Numbered from the stretch's first letter, positions 8,403-18,541 are shown. The stretch is 24,455 nt of DNA from Pseudoneurospora amorphoporcata (GCA_033297205.1 MU859378.1:1-24455); one strand, 5' to 3'. Translations and numbers: made by a program. The notes: generated from the letters alone by a model not told the origin.

Positions 8403-10349
8403 TTAAGCCACACCCCCCTGCGCCTGCTGCCCCTCCGCCTCCCTCATCGACCTCTCACGCTCCATCTGTTCCTGCCTCTTTCTCCCCTTCTTCGCATCCT
8501 CCCTCCACTTCTCCTCCACCCTCCACCTCATACCCCTCCTCATAAGAACCGCCAACAACGGCGAGAACCCCACATACAGCACCCCGAACAGGGTATACGC
8601 CCATCCACTGCCAATCCCATCAACCATTGGCAGAATAACCGCACTGCTCGCCGCTCCCAGCAAGCACCTGGTCAGATTATTCGCCGCCGTCGCCGCCCCG
8701 GCCTTGCCAGGGTAGATATCCGCAATCAACGTGTTGACGCTGTTGTTAAACCCAATCATGCCAATGCCCAGCAAGAACAGCAAAACACACGGCGCCGCCA
8801 GACTGGTTTTCCACTGCATCGCCCAGCCCCACGATATTATCACGGCGCTGGTGAGTGCCAGCAGCGGCAGTCCCACCTCCAGTCTGGCTCGCTCGATCGG
8901 GAAATAAGTGAGATCCGCCTGCCGGGTCCTGTCCACGACGATACCCAGGCGCCGCGCATGGCGGTGGTAGTTCCACGTGATGACCCTGCCAATGGCAAAG
9001 GCCGTCACGATGGAACCCCCGGCCATGGGGAGGTACATGAGGCCGATCTGCACGTCGTTGAGCCCGTAGAGGGTCTGAAGCTGGTTCGGCATGGCGGTGC
9101 CGATGGCGTAGAAGCCCGAGAAGACGATGGCCGAGTAGCAGAGGAGGATGGCAAGTTCTTTGTCGCGGAAGAGGAGTGTGAGGGACTCGAGAAGGTTGGG
9201 AGGGGCCAGGCCGAGTTTGATCTTTTGACGCGGGGCAGAGGCGGTGGAAACGGTGCGGTGGAGGGTGCCGTCGGTGTGGTGGTGGTGGTTGGAGGCATCT
9301 TCCTCAGAGATGGCCTCGACTTCACGACACGCTCGCTGCCGGCGGCGTTGACGGCGGGCAAGCTTGTCGCGGAGCAGCTGCCAGCCTGTCCAGTATATCC
9401 AGTGCGAATCCTTGCGGCCGCTGCCGTCGCCGACGATCTTGCGGCAGGTTTCGGGGAAGAACATGATCATTGCCAAAAGGTTGACGCTGGCCATGATGGT
9501 TAGAAGCCAGAAGATCCAGCGCCAGCCGAGGTAGTTGGTCAAGACACCGCCTAGAACTGGCCCCAGACTGGGAGCTAGGACGGTGGGGATCGAGGTGATG
9601 CCGATGTAGTGTCCACGCTCGGCGCTGGTGGTGATGTCGGCCAAGGTGGCCTGGCAAAGCGCCACCGTGGTGCTCGATCCTGCGCTTTGTAACATGCGGA
9701 GGACAAGGAGACTGGTCAGGTTTTTGCTCAGCGCCAGACCGATGTTGGCCGCGATGTAGATGACGAAGCAGATAACGTAAGCAGGACGACGACCGGCCGA
9801 GTCCGCCAATCCACCCAGAAACATGGGAGTGATGCCTTGGAAGATCATGTACGTGGTAACCGTCAAGTTCACCTTGGCTGCGGTGACATTGAACTCGTCA
9901 GCCAGGGTAGGCAAAGCCGGGAGGTAGATCTGGGCTGTGAGAGGCGAGAAGAAGGCGGAAATGGAAGCGGCAAAGATGATGAGGCGCTTGGCCCATGTCG
10001 AGTGGATCGAGTGCTTGGGTGCGAGGGCCGGCTCCTCGATGGCGGGGGCTTCACTTTGCGGTTCCCCAGTCAGGAGCGTCGCGGGCTCGGTTGGAACTGG
10101 CAGAGCTGGTGTGCCTTCGGGGGCTGCTTGGGAAGGTTGACCAGGTTGCCCTGGCTTCGTCTCGCCGGCACCATTGTCCTGACCATGGCGGCTAGATCCT
10201 TGTTCACCGTCAATCTTGGGCTGCTTCGCCTGCTGATTCGCCTGCGAGAGAGCGTTTGTTGAGTTGCGGGTGAGAGTGTCTGTGGCAGTGGCCGTCGAGG
10301 AGGACTCGCGCGGGCCAGTCTCTTGTTGTTTCACCTCTGGCTCAGCCAT
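8403..10349 (-). CDS. MFS multidrug transporter, DHA1 (12-spanner drug:H+ antiporter) family
   Basis: A 648-residue plasma-membrane major facilitator, predicted to export drugs or toxic metabolites in exchange for protons. A long polar N-terminal tail of about 120 residues, rich in Gln, Pro, Thr and Ser, precedes the first membrane segment. Motif A is visible as LGGLADSAGRRPAY between segments 2 and 3. The antiporter motif C appears as LAPSLGPVLGGVLT in segment 5, followed by LGWRWIFW. A long central loop of about 70 residues, with a His run and clusters of Arg/Lys, separates the two halves. The C-terminal tail is strongly basic. I chose the start at 10349 because it is the first ATG in frame (GCGATGGCT); the open frame further upstream begins only with TTG. 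Substrate cannot be told from sequence. The gene is intact and intronless. Confidence 0.88.
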   Translation of the reverse strand: MAEPEVKQQETGPRESSSTATATDTLTRNSTNALSQANQQAKQPKIDGEQGSSRHGQDNGAGETKPGQPGQPSQAAPEGTPALPVPTEPATLLTGEPQSEAPAIEEPALAPKHSIHSTWAKRLIIFAASISAFFSPLTAQIYLPALPTLADEFNVTAAKVNLTVTTYMIFQGITPMFLGGLADSAGRRPAYVICFVIYIAANIGLALSKNLTSLLVLRMLQSAGSSTTVALCQATLADITTSAERGHYIGITSIPTVLAPSLGPVLGGVLTNYLGWRWIFWLLTIMASVNLLAMIMFFPETCRKIVGDGSGRKDSHWIYWTGWQLLRDKLARRQRRRQRACREVEAISEEDASNHHHHTDGTLHRTVSTASAPRQKIKLGLAPPNLLESLTLLFRDKELAILLCYSAIVFSGFYAIGTAMPNQLQTLYGLNDVQIGLMYLPMAGGSIVTAFAIGRVITWNYHRHARRLGIVVDRTRQADLTYFPIERARLEVGLPLLALTSAVIISWGWAMQWKTSLAAPCVLLFLLGIGMIGFNNSVNTLIADIYPGKAGAATAANNLTRCLLGAASSAVILPMVDGIGSGWAYTLFGVLYVGFSPLLAVLMRRGMRWRVEEKWREDAKKGRKRQEQMERERSMREAEGQQAQGGVA

Positions 10350-11774
10350 CGCGCTTTCTTCTTGGTCGGAACCGGTCAAGGCAGCGCGGGAGTGTGCTCA
10401 ACCACTCGTGAAGAGTGGCTGTTGGAAGGAAGAAAAGGTCTCTGTCGAGTCAGAGATGTTGGAAATCGCCCGGGAAACCCAAGACTTTTAATCTGCCCGT
10501 GCAGGAGTCTCGAAGGAGAGTTCTTTGGAGGATCAAGGCAGGAAGTCGAAACCGAAGGGAGAAATTTAGGGTGGATCAGAGGACAATGAGGTGTACGTGC
10601 CTGCCGGCTGTTTGGTTCCGGATGAAGGCGGTGACCATGACGGGAAGGAACAGTTGCAGTTAAATCGAGTCGACACTTTTTGTTACCAAGATGAACTCTG
10701 AAGAGGGAAGGAGCTATTTCTGATGCATCTGTATCTCTCACACTTCTTCACCAGTCTAGTCAGTGATGGACAGATGATACATGAGTGCCTGAGGGTTTGC
10801 AGTGGAAGATAATCTCTTGGATTTGGTGAAGTACCATGGAGTGAAAGACAGGGTATATAAGAGTATCCTTTCTGGATTTAGGTAGTTGGTATGTCCATGA
10901 CTATTCCCGCCAACTCGGTTTCGAAAATGGAGGATGATGGTATCTGGACTTGCACGTTGAGGGCGAGGCAAAATGGCTTTTCTCCGGCCGAGAATCTAAA
11001 GCATGAGTACCAGTAGCACCATCCTGGAGTCCGATCCCACCGGCAGCCCGGCACCGTAACGGCAGTGGGGCCCTGATGATGAAATATCTAGAGTCCGAGC
11101 GGCTTGCAGTGTCGGTGCCGCATCGGCTATGGACTCGTATCTTGTGAGTCCATCCCTGATAACCACTTGCCCATACCTATGAGTCCAATGTTGCCAAACT
11201 GTAACGGTTGTTCATCGCTTCTGGATGGCGGTATGATGAACTTGGTTTATACATGGCCTCGACAATTGAGAAGCCCGAAATGATGAAAGAAAGGGACAAT
11301 GTCATGGAGAGTGTGGAGGCTATACCTACCTCTAGGTACCTACCCTTGCCCACTTGTGGCACCCCTGTATCTCTACAAAGTTATCGGATTTGGCAAGTGT
11401 CCCAAGAAACCTACATAGATATGGTTCGTGATTATCAGCATCAGGACCTCAATTGAAGATAAATATTTGAAGGGGAACGATGACTACAAAGCCAAAAGTT
11501 TGTGTTTGTATTGCTCCGTGTCTGATTAACGTAGGAAAGGCACAGTTACTGAACCAACATACACAAGTGTCGCAAGGATGAAGGATGGCATACGAAAAAG
11601 CATCAAGCAAAGATTTGGGGGGATGCATGAACAGTCAAGAATCCTCATTCGAGCCCACATGCTTTCTAACATATATTGATGAACTGTTTGCTTAATCAGG
11701 CCCCATGGGCAACCATTCCGACAGACTCAGAGAGACGGAGCACCTAGAGGTCGGAAACGGCGGCCAGACCGGAC

Positions 11775-11786
11775 CCGGGGCCGGGG
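11775..11786 (+). promoter_or_regulatory. Candidate tandem CreA/CRE-1 binding sites
   Basis: CCGGGG occurs twice in direct tandem (11775-11780 and 11781-11786). It matches the 5'-SYGGRG-3' consensus of the fungal carbon catabolite repressor CreA/CRE-1, for which paired sites are usually needed in vivo. The position is about 660 nt upstream of a GH31 glycosidase gene, a class commonly under glucose repression. The motif is short and GC-rich, so chance occurrence is possible. Confidence 0.3.
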
Positions 11787-12004
11787 TCATCCATATATAT
11801 ATATGCCAGGGGTCTCATCCGTCTTCATCGCATTGAATATCGTCCTGTCTAGAGGGTATAACGGGCGGTACTGTTGTATTGGGCCGATATTCTGAAATGA
11901 TGCCGATATCGAGATCGACGCCGCTGTCGACTGACATTTGAACAAGTGGAAGAAGTGGAAGTGACTTGGCTCGTTGGGTCGATAACTCGGCTGTTAAGAG
12001 CTCA

Positions 12005-12036
12005 GGTGCGGGGAAGGGCCCCGCTTCCCCCGCACC
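12005..12036. repeat. GC-rich inverted repeat upstream of GH31 gene
   Basis: GGTGCGGGGAAG (12005-12016) pairs with CTTCCCCCGCACC (12024-12036) around a 7-nt loop, giving a 12-bp stem with one bulged base. It is followed by a 9-nt direct repeat, AATTGGGGT, at 12052-12060 and 12061-12069. It may be a regulatory site for the gene starting at 12443, but no factor is assigned. Confidence 0.55.
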
Positions 12037-12134
12037 GCGAAAGAGGCCTGGAATTGGGGTAATTGGGGTAACCCAGCGTCTCGCTGTAAGCAGCTTCCTT
12101 TGTCAGCCACTGTTATCTAACACTTAGCTTCCTT

Positions 12135-12166
12135 ATTGGTGGTCCTAGAGACACATGATGGCCAAT
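12135..12166. promoter_or_regulatory. CCAAT boxes of the GH31 promoter
   Basis: ATTGG at 12135-12139 (inverted CCAAT) and CCAAT at 12162-12166 lie about 280-310 nt before the chosen start codon, a usual distance for HAP-complex binding in filamentous fungi. The assignment rests on sequence match only. Confidence 0.3.
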
Positions 12167-12442
12167 GGCACCGCCAAGAACACGTACATCCCCATACCGT
12201 ACCTACGTGGACGGTGAGGGCCACGAGGTCGGGTGATGATGGTCCAGCTCGAGGCCATTGTTCTTGTTCCCTCTGACCTTTCTTTCATCTATTCCTCCTC
12301 CTCTCATCCAGTTCGCAGCATCATCAAACCTCAAAGTTCAACACCACCACCTCGTTGCGTCTCCCTACCTTTGATCCCGCTCTATCCGGGACACACCCTA
12401 CCTCCCTATAACTGCCCCTATAGTAACACCCTCCATACCGCC

Positions 12443-15400
12443 ATGTCAGCCAACGACCAGAAGCAGAAACCTGCCGCCGAGGATGGCTTCTGGCACAATG
12501 GCAGCTTCTTTGCCTGGGCTCCTCCAGTTACCAAACCTGCTCCACCGGCACGAATTCCCACTCGACTTGCGGTAGCAGCCATTCTACATGATCCGACAAA
12601 AGATGGAGCCACAGATGGGAGCACAACCGTAGAGGTTCCCCCTCTTCGCCCAGCCACCAAGACTGGTGTCATGCCAACTCCAATTCCCAACCAACAACAG
12701 CCCGAGTCCACAAGCGCATCGCAAACAACCGAGCCAAACACCTTTGTCTCACACAATGGCCACACCTTTGCTTGGGCGCCGCCCGTCACAAAACAACGTC
12801 AGCCAGACCGTGCGACCACTTCCCAGTCATGTCCAACCCCAAGCGTTCATGCCGAGCACAGCTTCTCGCACAATGGCCATTCGTATGCATGGGCATCATC
12901 ATCATCATCTGTGACAAAACAACAGTCAGAGCCCCAGTCAAAACCAGACACCAACATGACCGGCGCTTTTTCCCACAATGGTCACTCCTTCGCATGGGCC
13001 TCATCCGAGACAAATTGCCAGTCAGCTTTCACGTCCATGTCATCCATGTTGGCCATGATGACACCGCTGCTGGAGGCAAACTTGGGGCGACTCAGACGAG
13101 GAACGGCAGAACGTACTGACCCCGACAGAAGACTGGATCTGCGCGCCATATTATCCAGACCTGTACTTCCCCTTTTGACACAAGATTGGGAGGAGACGAG
13201 GGAGACGAGGGAGATGATGGACGAACTTGCACCAAAAAATGGAGAGCGTCGGCGAAAAGCGCACGATTTCCAGCAAGAAGCGCTGGATCTTGACCTAGAA
13301 GCGCGGGCCAGAGCTGCACTTGCTGTTCCAGCAGATCCGCTACCACTCCCGCTGCCCCGAAACAGCCCGCCCAGACGTTTCAAAGACTTCCAGGATGAAC
13401 TTGTCGAGGCACGACGTCTGGCAGTTTCCAGCATTACTCGAAGTCAAGACTTCAGCAACTGTCGTATTGATGATGATGTTCACCAAGAACTTCGAAACCT
13501 CCGTACCGTACCCACCAGGCTAATGGGCGAGCGCCGCCCGTATTCTCGATCTTACCCCCGGCACCAGGTCGACCTTGACAAGAGCGTCCTACAGGCGGCA
13601 TTCGAGCCGCTCCCCAGCAATGCCACCATCGAGCCTCCCAAAGACCTTCCCAGTCGATATGCCACCCCCAAAAAGACCGACAAACCCCCAGGCGATGTTC
13701 CCAGCCGATACGTCTTCACAGCGGATCCTGTCGCGAACCCGAAATCAGTTGTCAAAGGTCAAGGGCACAAGGGCCATTACCGTTTCAGCGTTCTCACTGA
13801 CAAGCTTGTTCGATTCGAGTGGTCCGAAGACGCCGACTTTGAAGATCGTGCTTCCACAACGGCATTCTTCAGGTCGTTCCCTACCCCCGAATTCAAGGTC
13901 GACAACAAGAAAAACAAATTGGAGATCGTCACCAAATACTTCCACCTGACCTACGACAAGAACGAGTTCTCGTCTGACGGTCTCACAATCAAGGCTGGCA
14001 ATGATGTCTGGCACTACGACGGCAAGAGCTATGGCGATCTAGGTGGCACTGCAAGAACTCTGGACCGGGCCGACGGGCGCATCCCTCTCGAGCCGGGTGT
14101 CTTGTCGCGCAAGGCATACGCCGTGCTCGACGACAGCGCCTCGATGCTGTTCGAAGACGGCTGGATCGCCACCAGGAAACCAGGTCGCAAGGACGGCTAT
14201 CTCTTTGCATACCACGGGGATCACAAAGCTGCCATCAAGGACTTTTACCGTCTGTCGGGCGGCCAGCCGTTGCTTCCTCGATGGGCGCTCGGAAACTGGT
14301 GGTCCAGATACCATGCCTACTCGGACAAGGAATACCTAGCGGTCATGAAGAGGTTCGCAAGTGAGACTATCCCGCTCAGTGTTGCCGTCATCGACATGGA
14401 CTGGCACAAGGTCAATATTCCTTCCAAGTACGGCTCCGGATGGACAGGCTATAGCTGGAATCCCGACTTGTTCCCGTTCCCAGAGAACTTTCTCGACAAT
14501 CTCCATAACATGGGCCTCAAGGTCACTGTCAACGATCACCCAGCAGACGGAATTCGTGCCTTTGAGGACCAGTACAAGGTTGTGGCCAAGGCCTTGGGTC
14601 ACGATACCTCCAACGAGGAACCGATTCGCTTTGATTGCACCGACAAGAAGTTCCTCGATGCTTACTTTGACGTGCTCAAGGCCAATCTGGAGGATGAGGG
14701 TATTGACTTTTGGTGGATCGACTGGCAACAGGGCAACCGATCGCGCATTCCTGGGGTTGACCCCCTCTGGGTGCTCAACCATTATCACTACCTTACCAGC
14801 CGTCGCAACGTCAAAACCACTGCGACGCCCATCACCTTCTCCCGATACGCCGGCGCTGGTTCCCATCGCTATCCCATTGGCTTCTCTGGCGACACGCTCA
14901 TCACCTGGGCCTCTTTGCACTTCCAACCGGAATTCACTGCGACCGCGTCCAACATCGGCTATGGCTGGTGGAGTCACGACATCGGTGGCCATTACGCTGG
15001 TGTGCGCTCCAATGAGCTGACTGCGCGCTGGGTCCAGTTCGGCTGCTTCTCGCCCATCCTACGACTACACTCGGAGAAGAGCCAGTGGAACTCCAAGGAG
15101 CCATGGCTGTACGAGCCCGAAGCCCGCAAGGTGATGACCAACTACATGCAACTTCGCTACCGCCTCATACCCTTCCTCTACACCATGAACGTGCGCGCCT
15201 GCTACGAGTCCGAGCCACTGATGCAGCCCATGTACTGGAACCACAAGGACGATGAAGAAGCCTACACGGTGCCCAACCAGTACTACTTTGGCCCGGACCT
15301 GATCGTGACCCCGATCACCACGCCAAACGATTCGTCCACCCTCATGGGCAGCGTCCGCGCCTGGCTCCCGGACACCAAAGGCCGTCGGTACATTGACATT

Positions 15401-16558
15401 CGCCATCCCAGCCTTGTTTACGACGGAGGCCGCTACGTGGACGTCCATCGTCCTCTGTCGGAGATTCCAGTCTTTGCCAGGGAGGGAACCATCATCCCGC
15501 TGGACACGGCCAAATCGCCGGGGCGTCACGAAAACGGCGCCACCAGGCCCCAAGCGATCACCATCCAGCTCGTCGTCGGCGCGGACGCCTACTTTGAGCT
15601 GGTCGAGGAGCCAACGGATGCCGTGCCAGCGGCCAAGGCCGACCGCCCTGATCCGTCCACCTTTGTCCGCACCCCGATCCGCTGGAACCAGAAGGAAGGT
15701 ATTCTCACCATCGGGCCTGAGGTTAACGGCCGAGGCGAGCGTCGGGAATGGACGGTTGAGTTGTTGGGTTGCACCAAGGGAATGAACACGAACTTTTCTG
15801 AAGAAGAGGACGATTGTCCTCTCCCCATGCCCCTCCAGTTCGGTTCCCATCTAGAGGATCTAGACCAATTGCGACAAAGAATAATCAAACTGAAACTCGG
15901 CAACAAACATGTCGCCCGCCCCCGCCCCAACCCCAACGAACCACATGCTGAGCATAGCACCAGGCTGTACTTGGGTACCATTGGCACCAAGCCCAGGGAG
16001 AACCCGTTTGCCATGTACCAGAGGCAACCGATGTGTGCTGAGGATCGCATCAACCAAAACCAAAACCAAAACACGAATGAGAAGCAGAAGTCGGACAAGC
16101 CCCAGCCCGAGACCAAAGCACGCGAATTCAACCTCGGCAAGAACCTCGAGCTGGACGTGGTTGATATCCCAGCTAGATTGCACCAGATGCTCTACAGGTG
16201 CGAGATGGAGTATCCGATGAAGCAGATTATTTACGATTTGGTTACCAAGAGGGATCAGGGGTCGGTGAAGGAGAGGGTGGAGAGGTTGTGGAGGCTTGGA
16301 AACAATGTGCCGGAGAGTGTGAAGAGGGCGGTGGTGGAGATTTGGACGGCTGATTCAAGGAGTGAGGGGAACGCTGTGGGGGTTGCTGGTAACGAGGTGG
16401 TTGGTAGTGTGGTTGAGGAGGAAGAGGATGTGAAGGAGCAGAAGAAGGATGATGGGAAAGAGGATGAGCAGGAGGCAGTGTTGAAGAAGGACGGAAAGGC
16501 GAGTGACGAGGAGTGGGATGACGATGCTAGGAGCGAGCAGAGCTATGAGTTTGTTTGA
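12443..16558 (+). CDS. GH31 family glycosidase with N-terminal HNGHxFAWA repeats and C-terminal extension
   Basis: A 1371-residue intronless protein. The GH31 core spans about residues 440-1110: an N-terminal beta domain (GHYRFSVLTDKLVRFEWS), a TIM barrel, and C-terminal beta domains. The predicted nucleophile is D760 in WWIDWQQG and the acid/base D817 in GFSGDTLITW; WWSHDIGG follows. It should hydrolyse alpha-glucosides or alpha-xylosides, exact substrate unknown. About 440 residues precede the core and contain four copies of HNG(H/S)xxFAWA, with His at residues 18, 104, 143 and 178. About 260 residues follow it: an NQNQNQ run, a folded-looking stretch around 1225-1310 and an acidic Glu/Asp/Lys tail. 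No signal peptide is evident, so it may be intracellular. The start at 12443 has a good context (ACCGCCATGTC) after a pyrimidine-rich leader; in-frame ATGs at 12236 and 12239 are alternatives. Confidence 0.85.
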   Translation: MSANDQKQKPAAEDGFWHNGSFFAWAPPVTKPAPPARIPTRLAVAAILHDPTKDGATDGSTTVEVPPLRPATKTGVMPTPIPNQQQPESTSASQTTEPNTFVSHNGHTFAWAPPVTKQRQPDRATTSQSCPTPSVHAEHSFSHNGHSYAWASSSSSVTKQQSEPQSKPDTNMTGAFSHNGHSFAWASSETNCQSAFTSMSSMLAMMTPLLEANLGRLRRGTAERTDPDRRLDLRAILSRPVLPLLTQDWEETRETREMMDELAPKNGERRRKAHDFQQEALDLDLEARARAALAVPADPLPLPLPRNSPPRRFKDFQDELVEARRLAVSSITRSQDFSNCRIDDDVHQELRNLRTVPTRLMGERRPYSRSYPRHQVDLDKSVLQAAFEPLPSNATIEPPKDLPSRYATPKKTDKPPGDVPSRYVFTADPVANPKSVVKGQGHKGHYRFSVLTDKLVRFEWSEDADFEDRASTTAFFRSFPTPEFKVDNKKNKLEIVTKYFHLTYDKNEFSSDGLTIKAGNDVWHYDGKSYGDLGGTARTLDRADGRIPLEPGVLSRKAYAVLDDSASMLFEDGWIATRKPGRKDGYLFAYHGDHKAAIKDFYRLSGGQPLLPRWALGNWWSRYHAYSDKEYLAVMKRFASETIPLSVAVIDMDWHKVNIPSKYGSGWTGYSWNPDLFPFPENFLDNLHNMGLKVTVNDHPADGIRAFEDQYKVVAKALGHDTSNEEPIRFDCTDKKFLDAYFDVLKANLEDEGIDFWWIDWQQGNRSRIPGVDPLWVLNHYHYLTSRRNVKTTATPITFSRYAGAGSHRYPIGFSGDTLITWASLHFQPEFTATASNIGYGWWSHDIGGHYAGVRSNELTARWVQFGCFSPILRLHSEKSQWNSKEPWLYEPEARKVMTNYMQLRYRLIPFLYTMNVRACYESEPLMQPMYWNHKDDEEAYTVPNQYYFGPDLIVTPITTPNDSSTLMGSVRAWLPDTKGRRYIDIRHPSLVYDGGRYVDVHRPLSEIPVFAREGTIIPLDTAKSPGRHENGATRPQAITIQLVVGADAYFELVEEPTDAVPAAKADRPDPSTFVRTPIRWNQKEGILTIGPEVNGRGERREWTVELLGCTKGMNTNFSEEEDDCPLPMPLQFGSHLEDLDQLRQRIIKLKLGNKHVARPRPNPNEPHAEHSTRLYLGTIGTKPRENPFAMYQRQPMCAEDRINQNQNQNTNEKQKSDKPQPETKAREFNLGKNLELDVVDIPARLHQMLYRCEMEYPMKQIIYDLVTKRDQGSVKERVERLWRLGNNVPESVKRAVVEIWTADSRSEGNAVGVAGNEVVGSVVEEEEDVKEQKKDDGKEDEQEAVLKKDGKASDEEWDDDARSEQSYEFV
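12491..13006 (+). repeat. Four coding repeats of the HNGHxFAWA motif
   Basis: Within the GH31 gene, the sequence CACAATGG followed by bases ending in TGGGC(A/T/C) recurs at 12494, 12752, 12869 and 12974. The encoded units are HNGSFFAWAPP, HNGHTFAWAPP, HNGHSYAWA and HNGHSFAWA. Copies 1 and 2 are followed by PVTK and copy 3 by a shifted VTKQQ. Spacing is 86, 39 and 35 residues. Conservation is strong within the unit and absent between units, which points to selection on a short binding or interaction motif. Confidence 0.8.
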
Positions 16559-16744
16559 GAGGGGCGTTGTGGACTGGTGGTTGTAAATGGATAACGGATT
16601 GGTGGATGGATGATGACGATATTGCCTTGTTAACGAGACCATGACCTGTTGTTATGATGCTGTTGGGCATGTTGGGACTGGCGTTGCTTTGATGCTTATT
16701 GCGTTTTTGCTACTTGCTACAGTTATTTACTTCAAGCCTGGAAT

Positions 16745-16963
16745 TTGAACTGTTTCAAAACACGCGAAAAGGAGCTAGATTCTTGGCCGAGCGTCTTCAT
16801 TGTCGCCTACGAGCTGGACATGTTGGGCAATGAAGGGTGGCGGATGGCGTGCAAGTTGGCGGGGAAAAGGGTGCCGGGGGTGGAGGAGATGTTGGATGGG
16901 CTGGAGAAGAGGGAGGAGGTGATGGAGGAGGTTAGGAAGTGCTTGTTGGATGGGGTTTTGTGA
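16745..16963 (+). pseudogene. C-terminal remnant of an alpha/beta hydrolase (fold-3 type)
   Basis: An open frame without ATG, of 72 codons, reads WPSVFIVAYELDMLGNEGWRMACKLAGKRVPG from about residue 14. This is the pattern around the catalytic Asp of alpha/beta hydrolase-3 esterases in fungi (here the D of YELDML). The oxyanion HGGG motif, the GxSxG nucleophile elbow and the catalytic His are absent from the flanking sequence, and I find no upstream exon. The end, after a Glu/Lys-rich stretch, stops where the His-containing segment would be expected. I infer a truncated gene fragment just after the GH31 gene. It could alternatively be a 3' exon of an unseen gene, but no donor exon was found. 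Confidence 0.4.
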
Positions 16964-18535
16964 GCGGTTGCGGGTGAGGTGTCTCGAGGATTGCACATGG
17001 GGGTTTGGCGTTGTGATCTGAATCATGTTGGATGACGGATTCTTTTCTTTTTGAGTTGGCTGACTCTCTGCTACCTACCTAGGTTCTACGTACTCTCTTC
17101 GCATAGGTCAAGGTATCAACGGTACTATGGCCACGTGGGCATGCAGGTCCAGACTGCAATATCTTGAGTAACGTTGCACGTCGCCTCGTGGGAATGTAAG
17201 GTAACTACCACCATTCGATGCACACGACGGTAGGGTGACATTTCATTCCATTGCAGGCAATCTCCATCATGGACAATAAGGTGGGTGATAGCTTCAGTAC
17301 CTATCGCACACGATTGTTCAGAACATGTTCAGTTGATGTTTCATGTAGAAGGTAGGTATATGAGAGGATGGTCAAGGATGGGCGGCCGCTCTTGTATTTG
17401 GCCGAGCACATGCACATCACCGCTCGCGGTTCCGTCAAAGACCCGACCTTCCCAATCTAGACGGCACCCAAGATGGCCGGCCTTCCCCAGATTTCACGGC
17501 ATTAGCCACAGGAACAGGGTCTAGGTATCGCCGCTGCATAAACACATCTCGCTAATAGCCGCTTCTGCAACTGCACATTATCACCGTGACTCCCGGTTCC
17601 TGGGACCATGAAACCCGGTGATCGCGCCCGCACCCCAGCCCTCGCTGCAATGCTCCCAAACGTTGCGGTACACGACCCCTTCGGCGTGTCTTCTTGCCAA
17701 ACTTCTTCCCAAGTGTTGACCCAGGACGACAGGACGAGCACCAAGTCCGAGATTTGATACCCAAGAACACACACTTGAGGACGGCCACCGTCTCATTCCA
17801 CCACCCCTTGTCAACTCTCTCAACCGCAAACCCCCGACTCTCCGTGGCCAGCTATCGACGTCGCGTGTCTATCATCCTCCACCAAGTTCGACAGCATGTT
17901 CGGGCCTCTCCTCGTCCGCATAATCACCCTGACAGTCAATCCCACATGCCACGGAGATTGCATCCCATCTTGCACATGAAAAAGATACATCACCGGCCGC
18001 CTATACTACCCGGTAATCTCGCACACCAGGCTGCTTTATTAGGTCAGTTGAGGTTGGTGGATGAGTGATATCGTCCAACAACTTCCCCCGCCAGTTCCCT
18101 TTGACCTCGACCGTCACGCCGGACGATGCCACAGTCACCCGGTTGACAAGACAAGCCAAGACAGCATCTGGAATACTTGCACACCTACACCGTCGTGGCA
18201 ACGTTGCTTGATTGTTGGATGCAATCGGTCAAAGGGCATGGCCGTCTTTGAAACTGAAGGGCAAGACGGAATTGGGCTCAACAACGCGATCCCTATCTGG
18301 AGTTGGCCGCCGCCAACAACACGGACATGTCTCGATGCAACAAGACTGGACTTTCGGCATGTGACAAGACCTCGGCGATGAGCAACCTCGTTGTTGGTCC
18401 ACAATGTTCTGTTGTTGGGCGGCTGGATCGCGCTAGACTGAGCGGGGATCGGAGGAATCTCAGGCCCTCCATACCACAAAGGAGGATCTGGTTCTGCTGA
18501 TGGGGGACTGGACTGCACATGGAAGCCAAGGGAGG

Positions 18536-18541
18536 ATAAAA
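18536..18541 (+). promoter_or_regulatory. TATA-like box of chitinase gene
   Basis: ATAAAA in the context GGATAAAAGC lies 115 nt before the chitinase start codon and is followed by a pyrimidine-rich stretch (CTTCTTCATTCCCCTTCATC), a typical fungal TATA plus CT-rich start region. Confidence 0.45.

Larger units (their letters stand above)
10350..12442. other. Long divergent intergenic region
   Basis: About 2.1 kb separates the divergent MFS (-) and GH31 (+) genes. No coding frame here has a recognisable product; the small frames are short and not conserved-looking. It holds a TATATAAG element at about 10853-10860, an (AT)6 run at 11793-11804, the candidate CreA sites, an inverted repeat and CCAAT boxes. 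The leader from about 12270 to 12440 is pyrimidine-rich, as expected for the 5' untranslated region of the GH31 gene. Confidence 0.5.

Noticed and set aside
12233..12442. GH31 protein starting at the upstream in-frame ATGs (12236/12239)
   Set aside because: The added residues come from a pyrimidine-rich leader-like region and form no signal peptide; 12443 has the better context. Kept only as an alternative.
14336..15850. Minus-strand frames of 218 and 261 codons inside the GH31 gene
   Set aside because: They lie opposite the conserved catalytic barrel and C-terminal domains and show no domain of their own.
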